From the NCBI GenBank assembly GCA_946894095.1, contig OX335647.2, positions 13,162,001 to 13,226,000 of the forward strand: a stretch of DNA of 64,000 bases, in the 5' to 3' direction. The notes under the pieces were generated by a model. That model saw only the letters and a program-made list of their open reading frames with translations. It ran no database searches and was not told the DNA's origin. The position numbers were made by a program, and so were the translations under genes. Source of the DNA: Incurvaria masculella. Taxonomy: Eukaryota; Arthropoda; Insecta; Lepidoptera; Incurvariidae. Below are positions 11,452-22,133 of the stretch, in pieces; the first letter of the stretch is position 1, and each line of letters begins with the position of its first letter.

Positions 11452-12354
11452 CTGGCGAGGTACTCCTGGGTACCTAGGACCCGGCGGCGGCGAGATAGTT
11501 TTGGCGGGAACCGGTGCTACGATGACATGGCGTGTCCGTGCATCGCGGTATCAAAAATTGCACTGACAGCTGGGCCTTTCAGCCTTTTCAGCAGACGCTG
11601 TCAATCTTCGCTCCATCAGGTGAAAGAGTAAGAGGGACATGTGTATGCGGGGAACAAAGATAGGACTAGGGTCATGCACATTACATAGAACCACACAGCC
11701 ATAGATTAAGCGAAGACATTATGGCCTAACCGCATGATCTATAAGAAGCAGAAGTGTTCTTAACTTAACAAAAACTCTAAATAAACAAATACAACACTCT
11801 CAAATTTCACGACGGTTCTCTTTCCGCACATACCCCACACGTGCGTACGTCAATTATCTGAATATCTTAAAGTCCTATGCATTCCCATGTGTGGAAATTC
11901 TCGCGGACATGGGTATAGTTCGTGCCCACAGCGTTACCGCGCGGGGCACGCGGGTGAGGCGGGGAGGAAGCTGCGTCGAGCGAGCCGCGCCTGCGCCCGC
12001 GCAGCTCTCAATGCCGAGCCCGGCACGTTCAGCTCATCTTCCGATACATTGAGGAGAAGGCCAATTTATTTACTCGTGCTCTTTATGCTATTAATTAACT
12101 GGTACCTACCTAGCTGATTACATTGTATTGCTGGCATATTAAAAAATTCTTATTTGATAAGATAAATTGATTATTGACTTGTCCATATACTTTACCTATA
12201 CAATTAACAGTAATGTTGATTTAAGTATGCTGCAAGTGCAAGCAATTTTAAGTGCTACGTATTTCTTGCCACTTCTCGATAGCATGTATTTATTAAAATA
12301 GTTTCATAAAAATATTTGGTTTTTATGTAACGCGCAACAAATGGATTATGGGAG
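11452..12354. other. non-genic, GC pocket at 11930-12030
   Basis: A short CpG-rich pocket is followed by AT-rich DNA. No supported exon or repeat copy was seen. Confidence 0.4.
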
Positions 12355-12960
12355 ACTCTCAACTAAAGCGGCCATGGGTGCTTGAACATTTCGGGGGTCC
12401 ATGCCGGTGCCGTTACTGACAACGTACTTTGCGGAAAATACCTGCCGAGGTATTCCGTTAAACATGAGGTACCCGAATGGAACCTAATTTCTTCGAGAAT
12501 GCGATGTGCAGAAATAATGTCATGAATGTAGCTGTTGTATTAGTCAAATATCAAATTTTAGTTTCATAAACATCGTACGCAAGGACATGAATTAGAAGGT
12601 GCCCGACGACGCCCATGGGATTTCGAACTTTCATTGAAGCTACGAAAACTATGCTCAACGGTCAAGCCCTTCGCCATGCAACATGCTTGAGGATCCCAGG
12701 TAGTACTTTGGTGGAAATACCTCGGCACGGAGTGCATTACCACACCATTTTACTGACCCTATCGGATAACCACTTATTTGGAATTGTCGAACGAGTGCAT
12801 TTCCCCCTGCCAATGTCGCGTTGAGCGGTGGTAGAAATGGGAAAGAGGGATTTTCCGGAGAGCATTATCCGTGGACACAGAACCCTTCGGAGTTGGAGGG
12901 TCTCTAAATTCTGGAATACCTCGGCATGTTGCACCTAGTCCAAGGAGTCACGTAAGCACT
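12355..12960 (+). repeat. patch of family B repeat and SINE tail
   Basis: Three pieces adjoin. About 12365-12420 has CCATGGGTGCTTGAACATTTC and GTCCATGCCGGTGCC. About 12465-12580 is a SINE 3' fragment. About 12590-12780 contains GGTGCCCGACGACGCCCATGG, as at 3410. The block AATACCTCGGCA recurs at 12717 and 12917. No gene is present. Confidence 0.55.
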
Positions 12961-13483
12961 AGCTGCAGACTTTATCAAAGGAGCCGTTTTTGGTCCGGCG
13001 TGAAATACTGACGTACCTTTTTTTGAAGCGAGCTTGGCTTTATCCTCGATATGGCATCCGAGATTCAGGTCGTGTGTCAGGTCTACACCTAGAATCCCTA
13101 TATGGTCGTTAATATATTTTTATATGCAGAGTTGTATCCTGCAAGAGCGGAGCTAAGCCCGCTTCTTGCCTGTGACTTGCTCGCGTGATGACATTGGCTA
13201 TTTATTTTCATGTAAACATTAGAAACTAAGAAGATGAAACTTGCAGAAAATTCCACTCATGCTTAGAAATAAATCTAAAAACACTATGAACCTTTTGCAA
13301 ATTCGATGAATAGTCAGCGTAGTAAAAGAGTTCAATGCTTGCCGACACAGCTTTGTTCGCGAGCCGCCGTATCTTGTATTTATGTAGGCCTCATAACATA
13401 CTGCATTTAATTCAATTACATAAAGATAATTTTAAAAAATATTACCGTATTAAATACTATAGTGAAATAGCAATAGTATATAT
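12961..13483. other. no gene seen
   Basis: Ordinary AT-rich sequence up to the target duplication of the Gypsy element. Confidence 0.45.
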
Positions 13484-13487
13484 ATAT

Positions 13488-13827
13488 AATAGTGTTATAC
13501 TCTCCGCATAGAAATAATGAAACAAAGACGTAATTGCGTTTCTCTGTAAAACGAAAGTTTTAATTATAATTTGTGCATTCGGTTTTTAACCAATTAAGTG
13601 CATTATATGTTAACAAAAGATGGACTTACCTGTAAAACGAAAGAAACAACATTTAAAGCCTTTATTTCAGGTCTTTTTGTATCTTTAGGTAAGTTAATTC
13701 TTCACGACAATAACAAACCCACTTTCATATTTAGTTGAGTGTCATGACTGTCAGAGTTGACATCTCAGAGGTTTTTTGAATAATGCAGCCAGTATTAACC
13801 TAAGAAAAGCTAAGTGGTTTTCTTTAC
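13488..13827 (-). repeat. 3' LTR of the Gypsy element
   Basis: 340 bp, the same as 18211-18550. On the minus strand it begins GTAAAGAAAACC and ends AACACTATT, so the ends are not TG/CA. Several insect Gypsy families with ATAT target duplications also lack TG/CA ends. The inner edge abuts the polypurine tract. Confidence 0.9.
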
Positions 13828-13877
13828 ATCTCCCCCCCTAAAGAGAAACAATTCCAAATGACAATGTAGGTAATTGT

Positions 13878-15386
13878 TCATTCACTAACAAACACTGGAG
13901 ATAGCTTTGTAATGTGGTAAAGGTTTGATTCCGCCTTCTTGTGTCCAGCATCGACTTCATAAATTGAATTCGAAATCTTCTTTAGAATTTTGTATGGTCC
14001 AATCCTCAATTCATCCATTTTCTTCCTATTTAGTCGATTTCCGTTTTCAACGTAGACTTCGTCTCCAGCTTTAAATTCATATTCTTCCCTATGCCGGTCG
14101 AAATATTTTTTATTATAATTATGAGATTTTATTGTGTTTTCAACTGCAAGTTTTCTATCTCTTTTCAGATCTTCTGTTGTGAATCTTGATTTCAATTCAT
14201 CCGGTAGAATATTCACAGTTTCTCCTTCCAAAAGGTATTTTGGAGCAAACTTCGTGACTGTGTGTTCTGTTTCGTTATATTTTTCTACACATTTCTGTGC
14301 AATAGTAGACCACGCCGTTTTCGTATTATTTTCATTTATTTTACATCTTATCTTATTGACTAAAGTTTGAATTAGCCTTTCATTAAGCCCGTTTGAAAAT
14401 GGTGCATCTACAGCAGTGAACATCATCCTTATATTTTCCTTCTTTAGAAATTCTTTAAATTCCTTTGAATTTATACCAGGATATTGGTCTGTTAATACCA
14501 TATCAATATTGTAGTTTTGTGTCACATTTTTCATTAGTTTAATAAAATCACTGGCGTTTTGATTTCTTGATGTGGAAATATAAGCATATCTTGTGAAATG
14601 ATCAACCAGAAGATGTAAGTATTTTTTTGTTGATCGTGATCCTCCAAAACCTCCAATGGTATCAATAGAAGTAATTTCAAAAGGTCGTGTTGCCGGACCT
14701 AAATGTGACATTAAGCCAAATTTTGACTTCCTTCTTGATTTGTTTTTTATACAAATTTCACATTCATCACAAATTTGTTTAATGTTTGAGATGATATTCT
14801 TTGCAGTGTAGAATGGTGTTATTTTATTTGTCATTTGGGTTCTCCCAATGTGGCAGTAAGTATTGTGGACATCTTTTATTAGAGTTTTGCTAAGTTCTTC
14901 CGATATTAGGTTTTTTTTTCTTCTTTTATTCTTTTTGTAATAAATTTCGTTCTCCAATACAAGTTTGCCCTTTTGTAGGTTGAGATTTGTTTGTTGGTCT
15001 TTTTTTATATCTTCCAGCTTTATTAAATTTACTACTTTTAAGAAATCATCAGTATTATCATAAGTTTGTAGAACTGGATTTCTACTTAAACAGTCCGCTT
15101 CTTGGTTAAGTTTTCCTGGCAAATATTTAATTTTAAAATTATATTGGGATAAATAGTATGACAAATCCCTTAGTTCCTCATCAGTTCTAGCCTTGATGTT
15201 CATATTTTCCAATGGTTTATGATCTGAGTATACCATAAATTCTTTTCCTATTAGCCAGTGCTGCCAATATTTCACAGCTTCTTTTACTGCCAGACATTCT
15301 AGATATATTGCCTTCTTCTTTTTTTGAGCTTCATTTAATTTTTTTGAGAAATAAGCAACTGGCTTAGAGTCCCCGTTTTTATTTAC
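13878..15386 (-). pseudogene. pol: pol, part 2: RNase H C-terminus and integrase (downstream of the stop)
   Basis: This continues the pol frame after the in-frame TAA at 15387-15389, with no frame change. RNase H positions include the block ending LAVKEAVKYW, YSDHKPLE and NQEADCLSRN. The integrase follows: an H...H/CDEC..C zinc-binding domain, then a core with the acidic triad in SIDTIGG, LTDQYPG and NGLNERL. The C-terminal tail has no chromodomain that I can see. The first ATG of the open part lies at 15273-15275. Apart from the upstream stop it is open to its own stop. Type is given as pseudogene because the polyprotein is broken once. Confidence 0.9.
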
Positions 15387-17045
15387 TTATTTTAACACCG
15401 CTCCCACTCCTTTGATACTAGCATCCGTGTAAATGTTTATTGGTAGTTCAGGGTCAAAGATGTTCAGAATTGGTTCCGTACATAGCAATGCTTTTATTTT
15501 ATGAAACGATTCCTGACATTCTGCATTCCATTTAAATTTCACATCCTTCCGTAGTAAATTGTGTAATGGTTCCAGGATAATTGCACTGTGTGGCATAAAT
15601 TTATGATGGAAATTCACTTTTCCTAGGAATTGTCTTATATTTTTTCTTGTTTCTGGAATCGGAAAGTTTTTGACAGCAATCAAATAATCTTTCAGAGGTC
15701 TGACTGAATTATTTTCTATTATATGGCCCAAATATTTAGCGTAATTATTTGCAAAGGCACATTTTGAAAATTTCAATCGAAAGCCTTCTGTTTGTATTGC
15801 CTCCAGTAGTCTTGATATATGTAGTAGATGTTCTTTAAAAGTTTTTGAAAAAATTAAGATGTCATCTATAAAATTTACTGCAAAACTAGATAGTTCATAT
15901 TTTCTTATGATGTTGCTCAATATTCTTTGGAAAATAGCTGGAGCAGTCTTTAATCCAAATGGGAGACACGTCCATTTAAAATGGCCTTCTTGTGTTACAA
16001 ATGCAGTTTTGTCTCTATCTTGAATCTTTAAAGGAATTGACCAAAATGCTGAATTTATGTCAAAAGTGGAAAAATATGTGCAATTAACTGTTTTTACCAT
16101 TAAATCTTCAATCAATGGAAACGGTTGTGATTGAGGAACAACAATTTTGTTCAACTCTCTAAAATCTATACATAGTCTTGTTTTTCTGTCATCTTCCTTT
16201 TTATATGCCAGAGTAACTGGAGCGGCAAATGGACTATAAGATTCCTCAATCAAATTATTTTTTAATAGTTTTGATATTTGATTTTCTATTTCTCTTCTAT
16301 CTTCAGCTGAGCATCTGTATGGACGCTTATAACAGTATTTATCCACCATCAAGTCAATATGAGCTTCATAATCGCGTACAGTCTCGATGTCATATTTATC
16401 CTTTGCGAAGACTGATTGATATTTTTCTATCAACTTATCAATTTCCGATTGTTGATTTAAATCTAGATGGTTCACTACCATTTTAAATTCATCGATGTGT
16501 ACATGTTCATTGAAATTTATTTCACATTTGTTAATATGTGCATTTTCTTGTTTTAACACTTCATAGTGTAATTGTTTTATATTTTTGTCACCTAGTACAT
16601 CAGAAATCTCGACATTTATTAAATTTGAAGTATCATTTTTTGAGTGGTTTTTATTTTTCAGATCCACTTCATTTGATGTTACCTTCTTTTCTTTTAGTTT
16701 GTTACATTGCATGATCTTTAATTCTTCATTTTGTATTAAATTAAATTTTTTTATGCAATCCAAACCAATTAGAAAATCGTAATGAAAATTATCATTTTCT
16801 ATTACGAAAATATCCATATTTCTTTCAATATTGTATATCTTTATTTTTAGGGTTACCAGACCTTTTGTTTTCTTCTCACCATTAATAGTTTTCAAGTTTA
16901 CTATTTGTATATCATTCGTATTTTGTTTTGGTTGTATCCTCAATAATTTTGCATTAATTAATGACACATTGGAACCTGAATCATAAATTCCATAAACCTT
17001 TAAGGTATCGTTTAATAGTAACTTTACTTTTATTAATGGTGGCAC
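15387..17045 (-). CDS. pol: pol, part 1: protease, reverse transcriptase, start of RNase H
   Basis: Pol lies in the -1 frame relative to gag and has no ATG near its start, so expression should be by frameshift at 17051-17057. A retroviral-type protease motif DSGS lies near residue 23 and LIGLDC near residue 95. The reverse transcriptase has FDINSAFWSIPL and the catalytic FIDDILIFS (a YxDD variant, Y to F) in the second half of the ORF. The ORF ends just after the first RNase H aspartate (IYTDASIKGVGAVLK) at TAA 15387-15389. The same frame continues directly with RNase H sequence, so this TAA looks like a point mutation in an otherwise whole pol rather than a natural end. Confidence 0.92.
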   Translation of the reverse strand: MPPLIKVKLLLNDTLKVYGIYDSGSNVSLINAKLLRIQPKQNTNDIQIVNLKTINGEKKTKGLVTLKIKIYNIERNMDIFVIENDNFHYDFLIGLDCIKKFNLIQNEELKIMQCNKLKEKKVTSNEVDLKNKNHSKNDTSNLINVEISDVLGDKNIKQLHYEVLKQENAHINKCEINFNEHVHIDEFKMVVNHLDLNQQSEIDKLIEKYQSVFAKDKYDIETVRDYEAHIDLMVDKYCYKRPYRCSAEDRREIENQISKLLKNNLIEESYSPFAAPVTLAYKKEDDRKTRLCIDFRELNKIVVPQSQPFPLIEDLMVKTVNCTYFSTFDINSAFWSIPLKIQDRDKTAFVTQEGHFKWTCLPFGLKTAPAIFQRILSNIIRKYELSSFAVNFIDDILIFSKTFKEHLLHISRLLEAIQTEGFRLKFSKCAFANNYAKYLGHIIENNSVRPLKDYLIAVKNFPIPETRKNIRQFLGKVNFHHKFMPHSAIILEPLHNLLRKDVKFKWNAECQESFHKIKALLCTEPILNIFDPELPINIYTDASIKGVGAVLK

Positions 17046-17047
17046 TT

Positions 17048-18175
17048 CTAGTTTTTTGGATTTTTCTCATTTAATTCAATTTCAAGTTCTGAGTTGTTAA
17101 CCGTTTTCACAACAGCTTCTTGGTTTTTCACTTTAAACCAGCAATTTTCCTCAGCATGGTAACATTTCTTTTTTTTCTCGTTGAAACAGATTTGACATGG
17201 TTGTTTTTCTGGATTTTTTTGGTATTTATTGTCCGAATATGTAATATTTTTTTTATCATATTTATTCTTTCCAACAAGATGTTCCAATCTTCCTATTTCA
17301 TTGTATAGATCTTCCGTTCCTTGTAATTTTTCTCTGTCAATTTTATCAGCCACAAAATTCGGTAAGCCAAATGCTATAAGGTCTATAAGTGTCCCAGTAT
17401 CAATCGATTTTCTTACTTCCAGTAATAATTTCTCTTTTTTTAAAGCATACTCAAGTAACGAACCTGCTTGATATTTAAAGGCAAGGGCATATCTAATGGG
17501 TGACCATCCTTTATTTGCAAACGTCTCACAAAAAAGTTTCTCCCATTTGTCCCAATCTGATTCCATTGTAAATTTCATTAGCATGCAGTTGTACCAATCT
17601 TGACTGGAATATTCCATAAAAAAATTTAAAATTTCAATTTTCTTCTTGTCTTCATCGATTTGGAAACGTTCACATTCTTTATTGAAATCTTTGATCCACT
17701 GGTGAGCATTCGAGTTTCTGCCAGAGAATTTCTTAATCATGAAATCATTTGCAATTCTTCCCAAGTTTTGAGTTTCAGATTTTTTTTGTTTATCTTCAAG
17801 TAACTTTTCTAATAGTTTTTCCAAACTCTGATTTGAGCCACCAGGTATAGATTCATCATTAGTTGTTTTTTCCAGAATTTCTTCTAGGTAAAAATCATTA
17901 AACTGTAAGTTTTGTTCTTCATCCAAATATATTTTTGATAATTCATCTGTCAAGTTAATCCATATATTCCTCGTTTGATGTCTTTTATTTAATGTTTTTT
18001 TTATTTTGGCATAATTGGGTGTATTTGTAATTTCTTGGTGTAGATTTGCAGGTTGGAAGTCATTTGGTATTCCAAAAATCTGTCCATGAGGTGTAGCTAT
18101 TGAGGTTACACATATGATGTTCGATTTTCCGTCTGCTGTGGATTTCACAGCAAAATCAAACCTTAACTTTTCCAT
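17048..18175 (-). CDS. gag: gag-like nucleocapsid/capsid polyprotein
   Basis: 375 residues from an ATG about 35 bases inside the 5' LTR to TAG at 17048-17050. The middle (from FSGRNSNAHQWIKDF onward, with W and E/D spacing) resembles the retrotransposon gag capsid region. Near the C-terminus lies one zinc-knuckle-like motif, CQICFNEKKKKCYHAEENC. It has CX2C and HX4C ends but a longer middle than the usual CX2CX4HX4C. In the retrotransposon it would form the particle that packages the RNA. The ORF is intact. Confidence 0.85.
   Translation of the reverse strand: MEKLRFDFAVKSTADGKSNIICVTSIATPHGQIFGIPNDFQPANLHQEITNTPNYAKIKKTLNKRHQTRNIWINLTDELSKIYLDEEQNLQFNDFYLEEILEKTTNDESIPGGSNQSLEKLLEKLLEDKQKKSETQNLGRIANDFMIKKFSGRNSNAHQWIKDFNKECERFQIDEDKKKIEILNFFMEYSSQDWYNCMLMKFTMESDWDKWEKLFCETFANKGWSPIRYALAFKYQAGSLLEYALKKEKLLLEVRKSIDTGTLIDLIAFGLPNFVADKIDREKLQGTEDLYNEIGRLEHLVGKNKYDKKNITYSDNKYQKNPEKQPCQICFNEKKKKCYHAEENCWFKVKNQEAVVKTVNNSELEIELNEKNPKN
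17051..17057 (-). promoter_or_regulatory. -1 ribosomal frameshift heptamer between gag and pol
   Basis: On the minus strand the gag frame reads CCA AAA AAC TAG. The heptamer A AAA AAC fits X XXY YYZ exactly and is followed at once by the gag stop. A one-base backward slip continues as CTA GAA GTG into the pol frame, which is open from there. Such heptamers are the known signal for Gag-Pol fusion in many retroelements. A downstream stem or pseudoknot was not checked. Confidence 0.8.
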
Positions 18176-18210
18176 GTTTCTTGAAATATTTGCAGAAAAT
18201 GTTGTTTTAT

Positions 18211-18550
18211 AATAGTGTTATACTCTCCGCATAGAAATAATGAAACAAAGACGTAATTGCGTTTCTCTGTAAAACGAAAGTTTTAATTATAATTTGTGCA
18301 TTCGGTTTTTAACCAATTAAGTGCATTATATGTTAACAAAAGATGGACTTACCTGTAAAACGAAAGAAACAACATTTAAAGCCTTTATTTCAGGTCTTTT
18401 TGTATCTTTAGGTAAGTTAATTCTTCACGACAATAACAAACCCACTTTCATATTTAGTTGAGTGTCATGACTGTCAGAGTTGACATCTCAGAGGTTTTTT
18501 GAATAATGCAGCCAGTATTAACCTAAGAAAAGCTAAGTGGTTTTCTTTAC
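18211..18550 (-). repeat. 5' LTR of the Gypsy element
   Basis: 340 bp, with no difference from 13488-13827 seen on reading. It is followed outside by the ATAT duplication. It should carry the element's promoter and polyadenylation signals. Confidence 0.9.
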
Positions 18551-18554
18551 ATAT

Positions 18555-18979
18555 ATAAAGAATAATTATATAATTATATATAAAGAAATAGTAATATGAT
18601 ACGATGTTATTGTCTACATTTAAATGAAAAGGTGTTTTGTTCAGTTTGTCCTCTCACGCAGCAACGGATCAACGGATCGATATGATACTTTGCATAGAGA
18701 AATTTATGGGCCGGAGAGTGACGATCTACTAGACTTTTTTTTAAGCTAACCCATGTGCTATGTTAGGTCATGGCGGTCGGTTTGGTATTAACTACCCATG
18801 TCCATTTACATAAAAAAAAAGAATTGCCACCATGACGGGACAGTGACCGCCGACGATACATTTCGCTGCTCAACTCTGGAGCGATGTTTGATACTCATCT
18901 CCACATACAAAAGGGTAAAGAAGACCACGCCCATATTTCTTGTCAGAGATCCAAAATTTTGCTCAAAATAGCTTTATTT
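18555..18979. other. non-genic
   Basis: AT-rich sequence. A segment near 18660-18730 (CAGCAACGGATCAACGGATC) looks repetitive, but no second copy is present in the window. Confidence 0.35.
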
Positions 18980-19260
18980 GATCGAACTAGATGTCTGATG
19001 ACCATTGGCATTGTAAAATTGTGTTTGGTTTCTAAGTTATAAGGTCCGAAAGTTCGAATTTTTCGCGCGTTTTATACAATAACTTTGGAGGTGGATTACG
19101 TAATGATAAAGTAAGAACATCGTAAAAAGATTAGTCATCAGACATAGCTTATTTAATCAAGATTTATGATCTATTTGGTTTTTGTTAGATTTTTGACTAC
19201 AGCGGTCGTGGTTTACTTTTAGCTATAAGTCGTTTTGAAATTAAAATTTTCGTAAATCTT
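18980..19260 (+). repeat. dispersed repeat, inverted copy at 39840-40127
   Basis: The two share, in opposite orientation, CTAAGTTATAAGRTCCGAAAG, TTCGCGCGTTTTATACAAT, CATCAGACATAG-type blocks and a GACTACAGCG block. A short third match (ATACAATAACTTTGGA) occurs near 62740. The family is unnamed. Confidence 0.8.
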
Positions 19261-19573
19261 ATCAAATCATACACTATGCACAATTGTCTTTTTTGTGGAC
19301 ATGTTGCATCTTTCTCATCACGGAGCCTTATTCTTTGAAACAGAGAAGGTCCCAGAGCGCAACAGCACGGTTTTGTACCGTGCCCGCGAATGAGTTGGGC
19401 CCGCCGGGTTGGGTTGAGCGGGACCGGTCAAGCTGAGAGCTAATAATGAGTATACGCGTGCGCAAACGTGGGCAAGAAAGAATGTGGATATCCTGTCCGT
19501 TCCCATCAAAGCAATGCAATGCGATGAACTGCCGATAAAAACTTGATTTCGACCCTGTATGGGTTATGTAGAG

Positions 19574-20105
19574 CAGTCATTCTCGTAGTGGGCGACAGCG
19601 CCCCCTAGTGGGCGCTAGAGGCCTACCGGGGGGCGGTAAATGGCCCAGAGGAAATTGCGGAAGGAAAGCGTTGACGCTGTTTAGGGGGCGATGGCTAATT
19701 TAAGTAAATAATTAAATGAAATACTTTAAATTAAAATAAAAACCTACCTACTTGATTATTTCGTTCTTATTCCTGACCAGTAAGATTGTAAAGAATAAAT
19801 CATTTATGGTGGCTTTACTTAAAAATAATTCTACTTTAATATATTAGAAAAACACAAATCCTAACCTAAACCGCTTCAAGGACCCCGATTTCCCTGGGAC
19901 CTTTACCGCCCAAACTATAAATAGATTATAATAAGAATAGTACACTCATATGGCACGCTAGAACAAAATAATTAAATTGAAGTTATTGATTAGTCAGTTA
20001 TTACTGAATTATTTATGATGCGGTAAAGCTAAACATTTTGGGAGGCGCTCGAAAATAATTCATTCTCAAAGTGGGCGGTAGACAAAATAAGTTTGAGAAC
20101 CTCTG
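19574..20105. mobile_element. hAT-type MITE, 532 bp, with 8-bp target duplication
   Basis: The 5' end is CAGTCATTCTCGTAGTGGGC. The reverse complement of the 3' end is CAGAGGTTCTCAAACT. ATGTAGAG flanks both sides exactly (19566-19573 and 20106-20113). An 8-bp duplication and CAG(T/A)G-like ends identify the hAT superfamily. It has no transposase and a body rich in A/T, so it is non-autonomous. A relative lies at 52338-52400. Confidence 0.88.
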
Positions 20106-20204
20106 ATGTAGAGTAGCCTGCAGCTGTCCACATAGTAAACAAAGGTTACGAATTTTATCAACTTTAAAAAACATGTTCGGTATGCGGATCGCTATAGATT
20201 AAAG

Positions 20205-20345
20205 ACGGTCGTTTTCCATGAAGTGCAATGTAGCCGTGCTCTTAAAGGACCTTATTCATTCGATAATTAGGTGTTTTGGGCTAATATCAAGATGGTGTTA
20301 CGTATTATTATATCTGTTCACGTCAAGTTACATTAAAACGTTTAC
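20205..20345 (+). repeat. SINE 3' fragment
   Basis: Blocks TTTTCCATGAAGTGCAATG, AGCCGTGCTC, TTTTGGGCTAATATCA and GTCAAGTTACAT match the SINE 3' half. It is diverged and has no head. Confidence 0.65.
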
Positions 20346-20516
20346 AAAACCTAGTTTTAGACGGGTATAAGGCAACCCGCATGCTAAATACAATTGGCAG
20401 TTATTAAAAACTTGATAATTAACCCTACTCTGGCATGAGAAATCACACGCCTTATTTTCATTTAATTTTATTTTATTTTATTACGTCTTTTTGCTATAAA
20501 ATCATACAGTTAGACA

Positions 20517-20905
20517 GCCTCAGTAGCCCAGTGGCGCGACACTTCGGCGATCGCTCTCCGAAGTTAAGCAACGCTGGGTCCGGTCTGGTCTTGGATGGGT
20601 GACCATTCGACCGTTGAGAGAGGCTGGCCGTGGTTCGGATTCCACGTTAAACTGTAGGTCCCCTTCCTTAATTACTAGGTGGTAGGGTTTATCCCGCCCG
20701 GGTTGGTACCATCGCATTGGATGAACGATGGTCGAAGCGGCAATGAAAATTGTCCGTGTTTTCCATCCAGTTCAATGTAGCCGTGCAATATAAGGAAGGT
20801 CCTGGCATGGCACCTAGTTCCCATGTGGTGTGTTGGGCTAATACCATGACAGATCTTGTGGTATTAGCCATCCATGTCCAGTCACATAAAAAAAAAAAAA
20901 AAAAA
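20517..20905 (+). repeat. full-length SINE with 5S rRNA-derived head
   Basis: The head (20549-20604) contains CCGAAGTTAAGCAACGCTGG and CTTGGATGGGTGACC, which match the 5S rRNA internal promoter region (box A to box C). The body follows (GTGGTTCGGATTCCACGTTA, CCCGCCCGGGTTGG), then a tail TATTAGCCATCCATGTCCAG and an 18-base A tract (20888-20905). A 5S-derived polymerase III promoter places it in the SINE3-like class. The intact head and long A tail suggest a young copy. It is not a functional 5S gene because only part of 5S is present. Target duplication is unclear. Confidence 0.85.
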
Positions 20906-21644
20906 GACACGTCAAAAAGGTATTTGTAAAATAATATAAAATCAATAGAATTCGATAAATTAGTCGAGGTTTTATTAAAGCCCCCTGTTTGGAAATGCCG
21001 CACTCATGAAATTCAGTGGCGTCATTACAAGCAAGGGCAAACTATCCAGACATTCCGTTTCCATGCAGTAATTTTCATTGGAAAATTATGCTCGTCGGAC
21101 TATGTTAAGGTTATATTTGCTATCAACCAATGGACATGTAAGATAAAACAAAAAAGCTTCTCCCGTACCGCCGACAAGGAAGGTCTACCTGGATGAGCTT
21201 GCCGCTCGAGTGCGTGCGCGATGCGAGATCACACCTACGACACTACGAATTTCCAGTGAAAAACCAGCCGCGTACGCTATTAACGGCCGGTATTACGCTA
21301 TTAATTGAGTTCGAGTTCAACGCTTAATAACAACTAATTTTTACTTAGTTCCTCTTCCATGGCTACTTTAACATCATATTAGTTCGGACAGAACCCGGTT
21401 TGTACAATGAATATCTATATCCGAACAATTTGGTTATTTTTACATTTACTTAAGATATTTCTTAACGTCCACTTTTCCTTCATACTATAATGACTCCCCT
21501 TTATTATTCATTCGCCGTTAATTTTGCAGATCCATAATAAATTGTACCATTTCCAAAAAGCCTGTTTATTTTTATCCCCAACAAATCTTACATTGATCAG
21601 TACATAAGCATTACATCTTAGAATCTCTGTATATGTTTTGTAAC
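20906..21644. other. no gene seen
   Basis: AT-rich sequence. No copy of any family in the window was matched. Confidence 0.4.
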
Positions 21645-21905
21645 TGAACATGGATGGCTAATATAACACCTATCATGTTATTAGCCCAACACACCTAATG
21701 GAAACCAGGTGCCATAACCCTGGCATTCCTTCCTTATATTGCTCGACTATATTAGACTGAATGGCAAACATGCACAATTTTAAATTCGACCCTCGTTCAT
21801 TCAATATGATGGCACCAACCGGCCGGGCTCAATCCTACCACCTAGTAAGGAGGGATTGTGGAATATGAAACTCGGTCTTTTTAAAATCGGCGTCATGACT
21901 ATGGT
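21645..21905 (-). repeat. SINE copy, reverse orientation
   Basis: Starting from the tail side it reads AACATGGATGGCTAATA, TTATTAGCCCAACACACC, ACTGAATGGCAAACATGC and ATCCTACCACCTAGTAAGG. These are the reverse of the SINE at 20517. The 5S head is not recognisable. Confidence 0.75.
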
Positions 21906-22133
21906 CTGGGGCGACAGCCGCACATGGGTCGCTACCCAAATACCTAGTAGTGGACTGTATTGAATAATGATTTGACCAATTTAACCCTGACTTGAACGGA
22001 CTATAGGCAGGATAGGAGAGGACTCACCAGTGGCATAGTGTGGTCTGCAGCCCTCATTACTCCTCGGGTTCCGTCTCCACCAGGGTTCCGTGCACGGCAC
22101 TTAAGGTCTTTCACTTTTTGTGGTGCTTAGACG

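Larger units (their letters stand above)
13484..18554 (-). mobile_element. Ty3/Gypsy LTR retrotransposon, near-intact
   Basis: A complete element on the minus strand is flanked by ATAT (13484-13487 and 18551-18554). It holds two 340-bp direct repeats, gag, then protease, reverse transcriptase, RNase H and integrase in the order that defines Ty3/Gypsy. There is no third (envelope) ORF between integrase and the 3' LTR. The leader between the 5' LTR and the gag ATG is only about 35 bases and has no TGG-type tRNA primer site. A polypurine tract (AGGGGGGGAG on the minus strand) sits against the 3' LTR. As read by eye the LTRs do not differ, so the insertion is recent. Pol contains one stop codon. 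Confidence 0.95.

Noticed and set aside
13878..17045. Endogenous errantivirus with envelope
   Set aside because: There is no ORF after integrase before the 3' LTR, so the element lacks an env gene.
20549..20604. 5S rRNA gene
   Set aside because: Only the internal part of 5S is present, and it is followed by SINE body and poly-A, so it is a SINE head.
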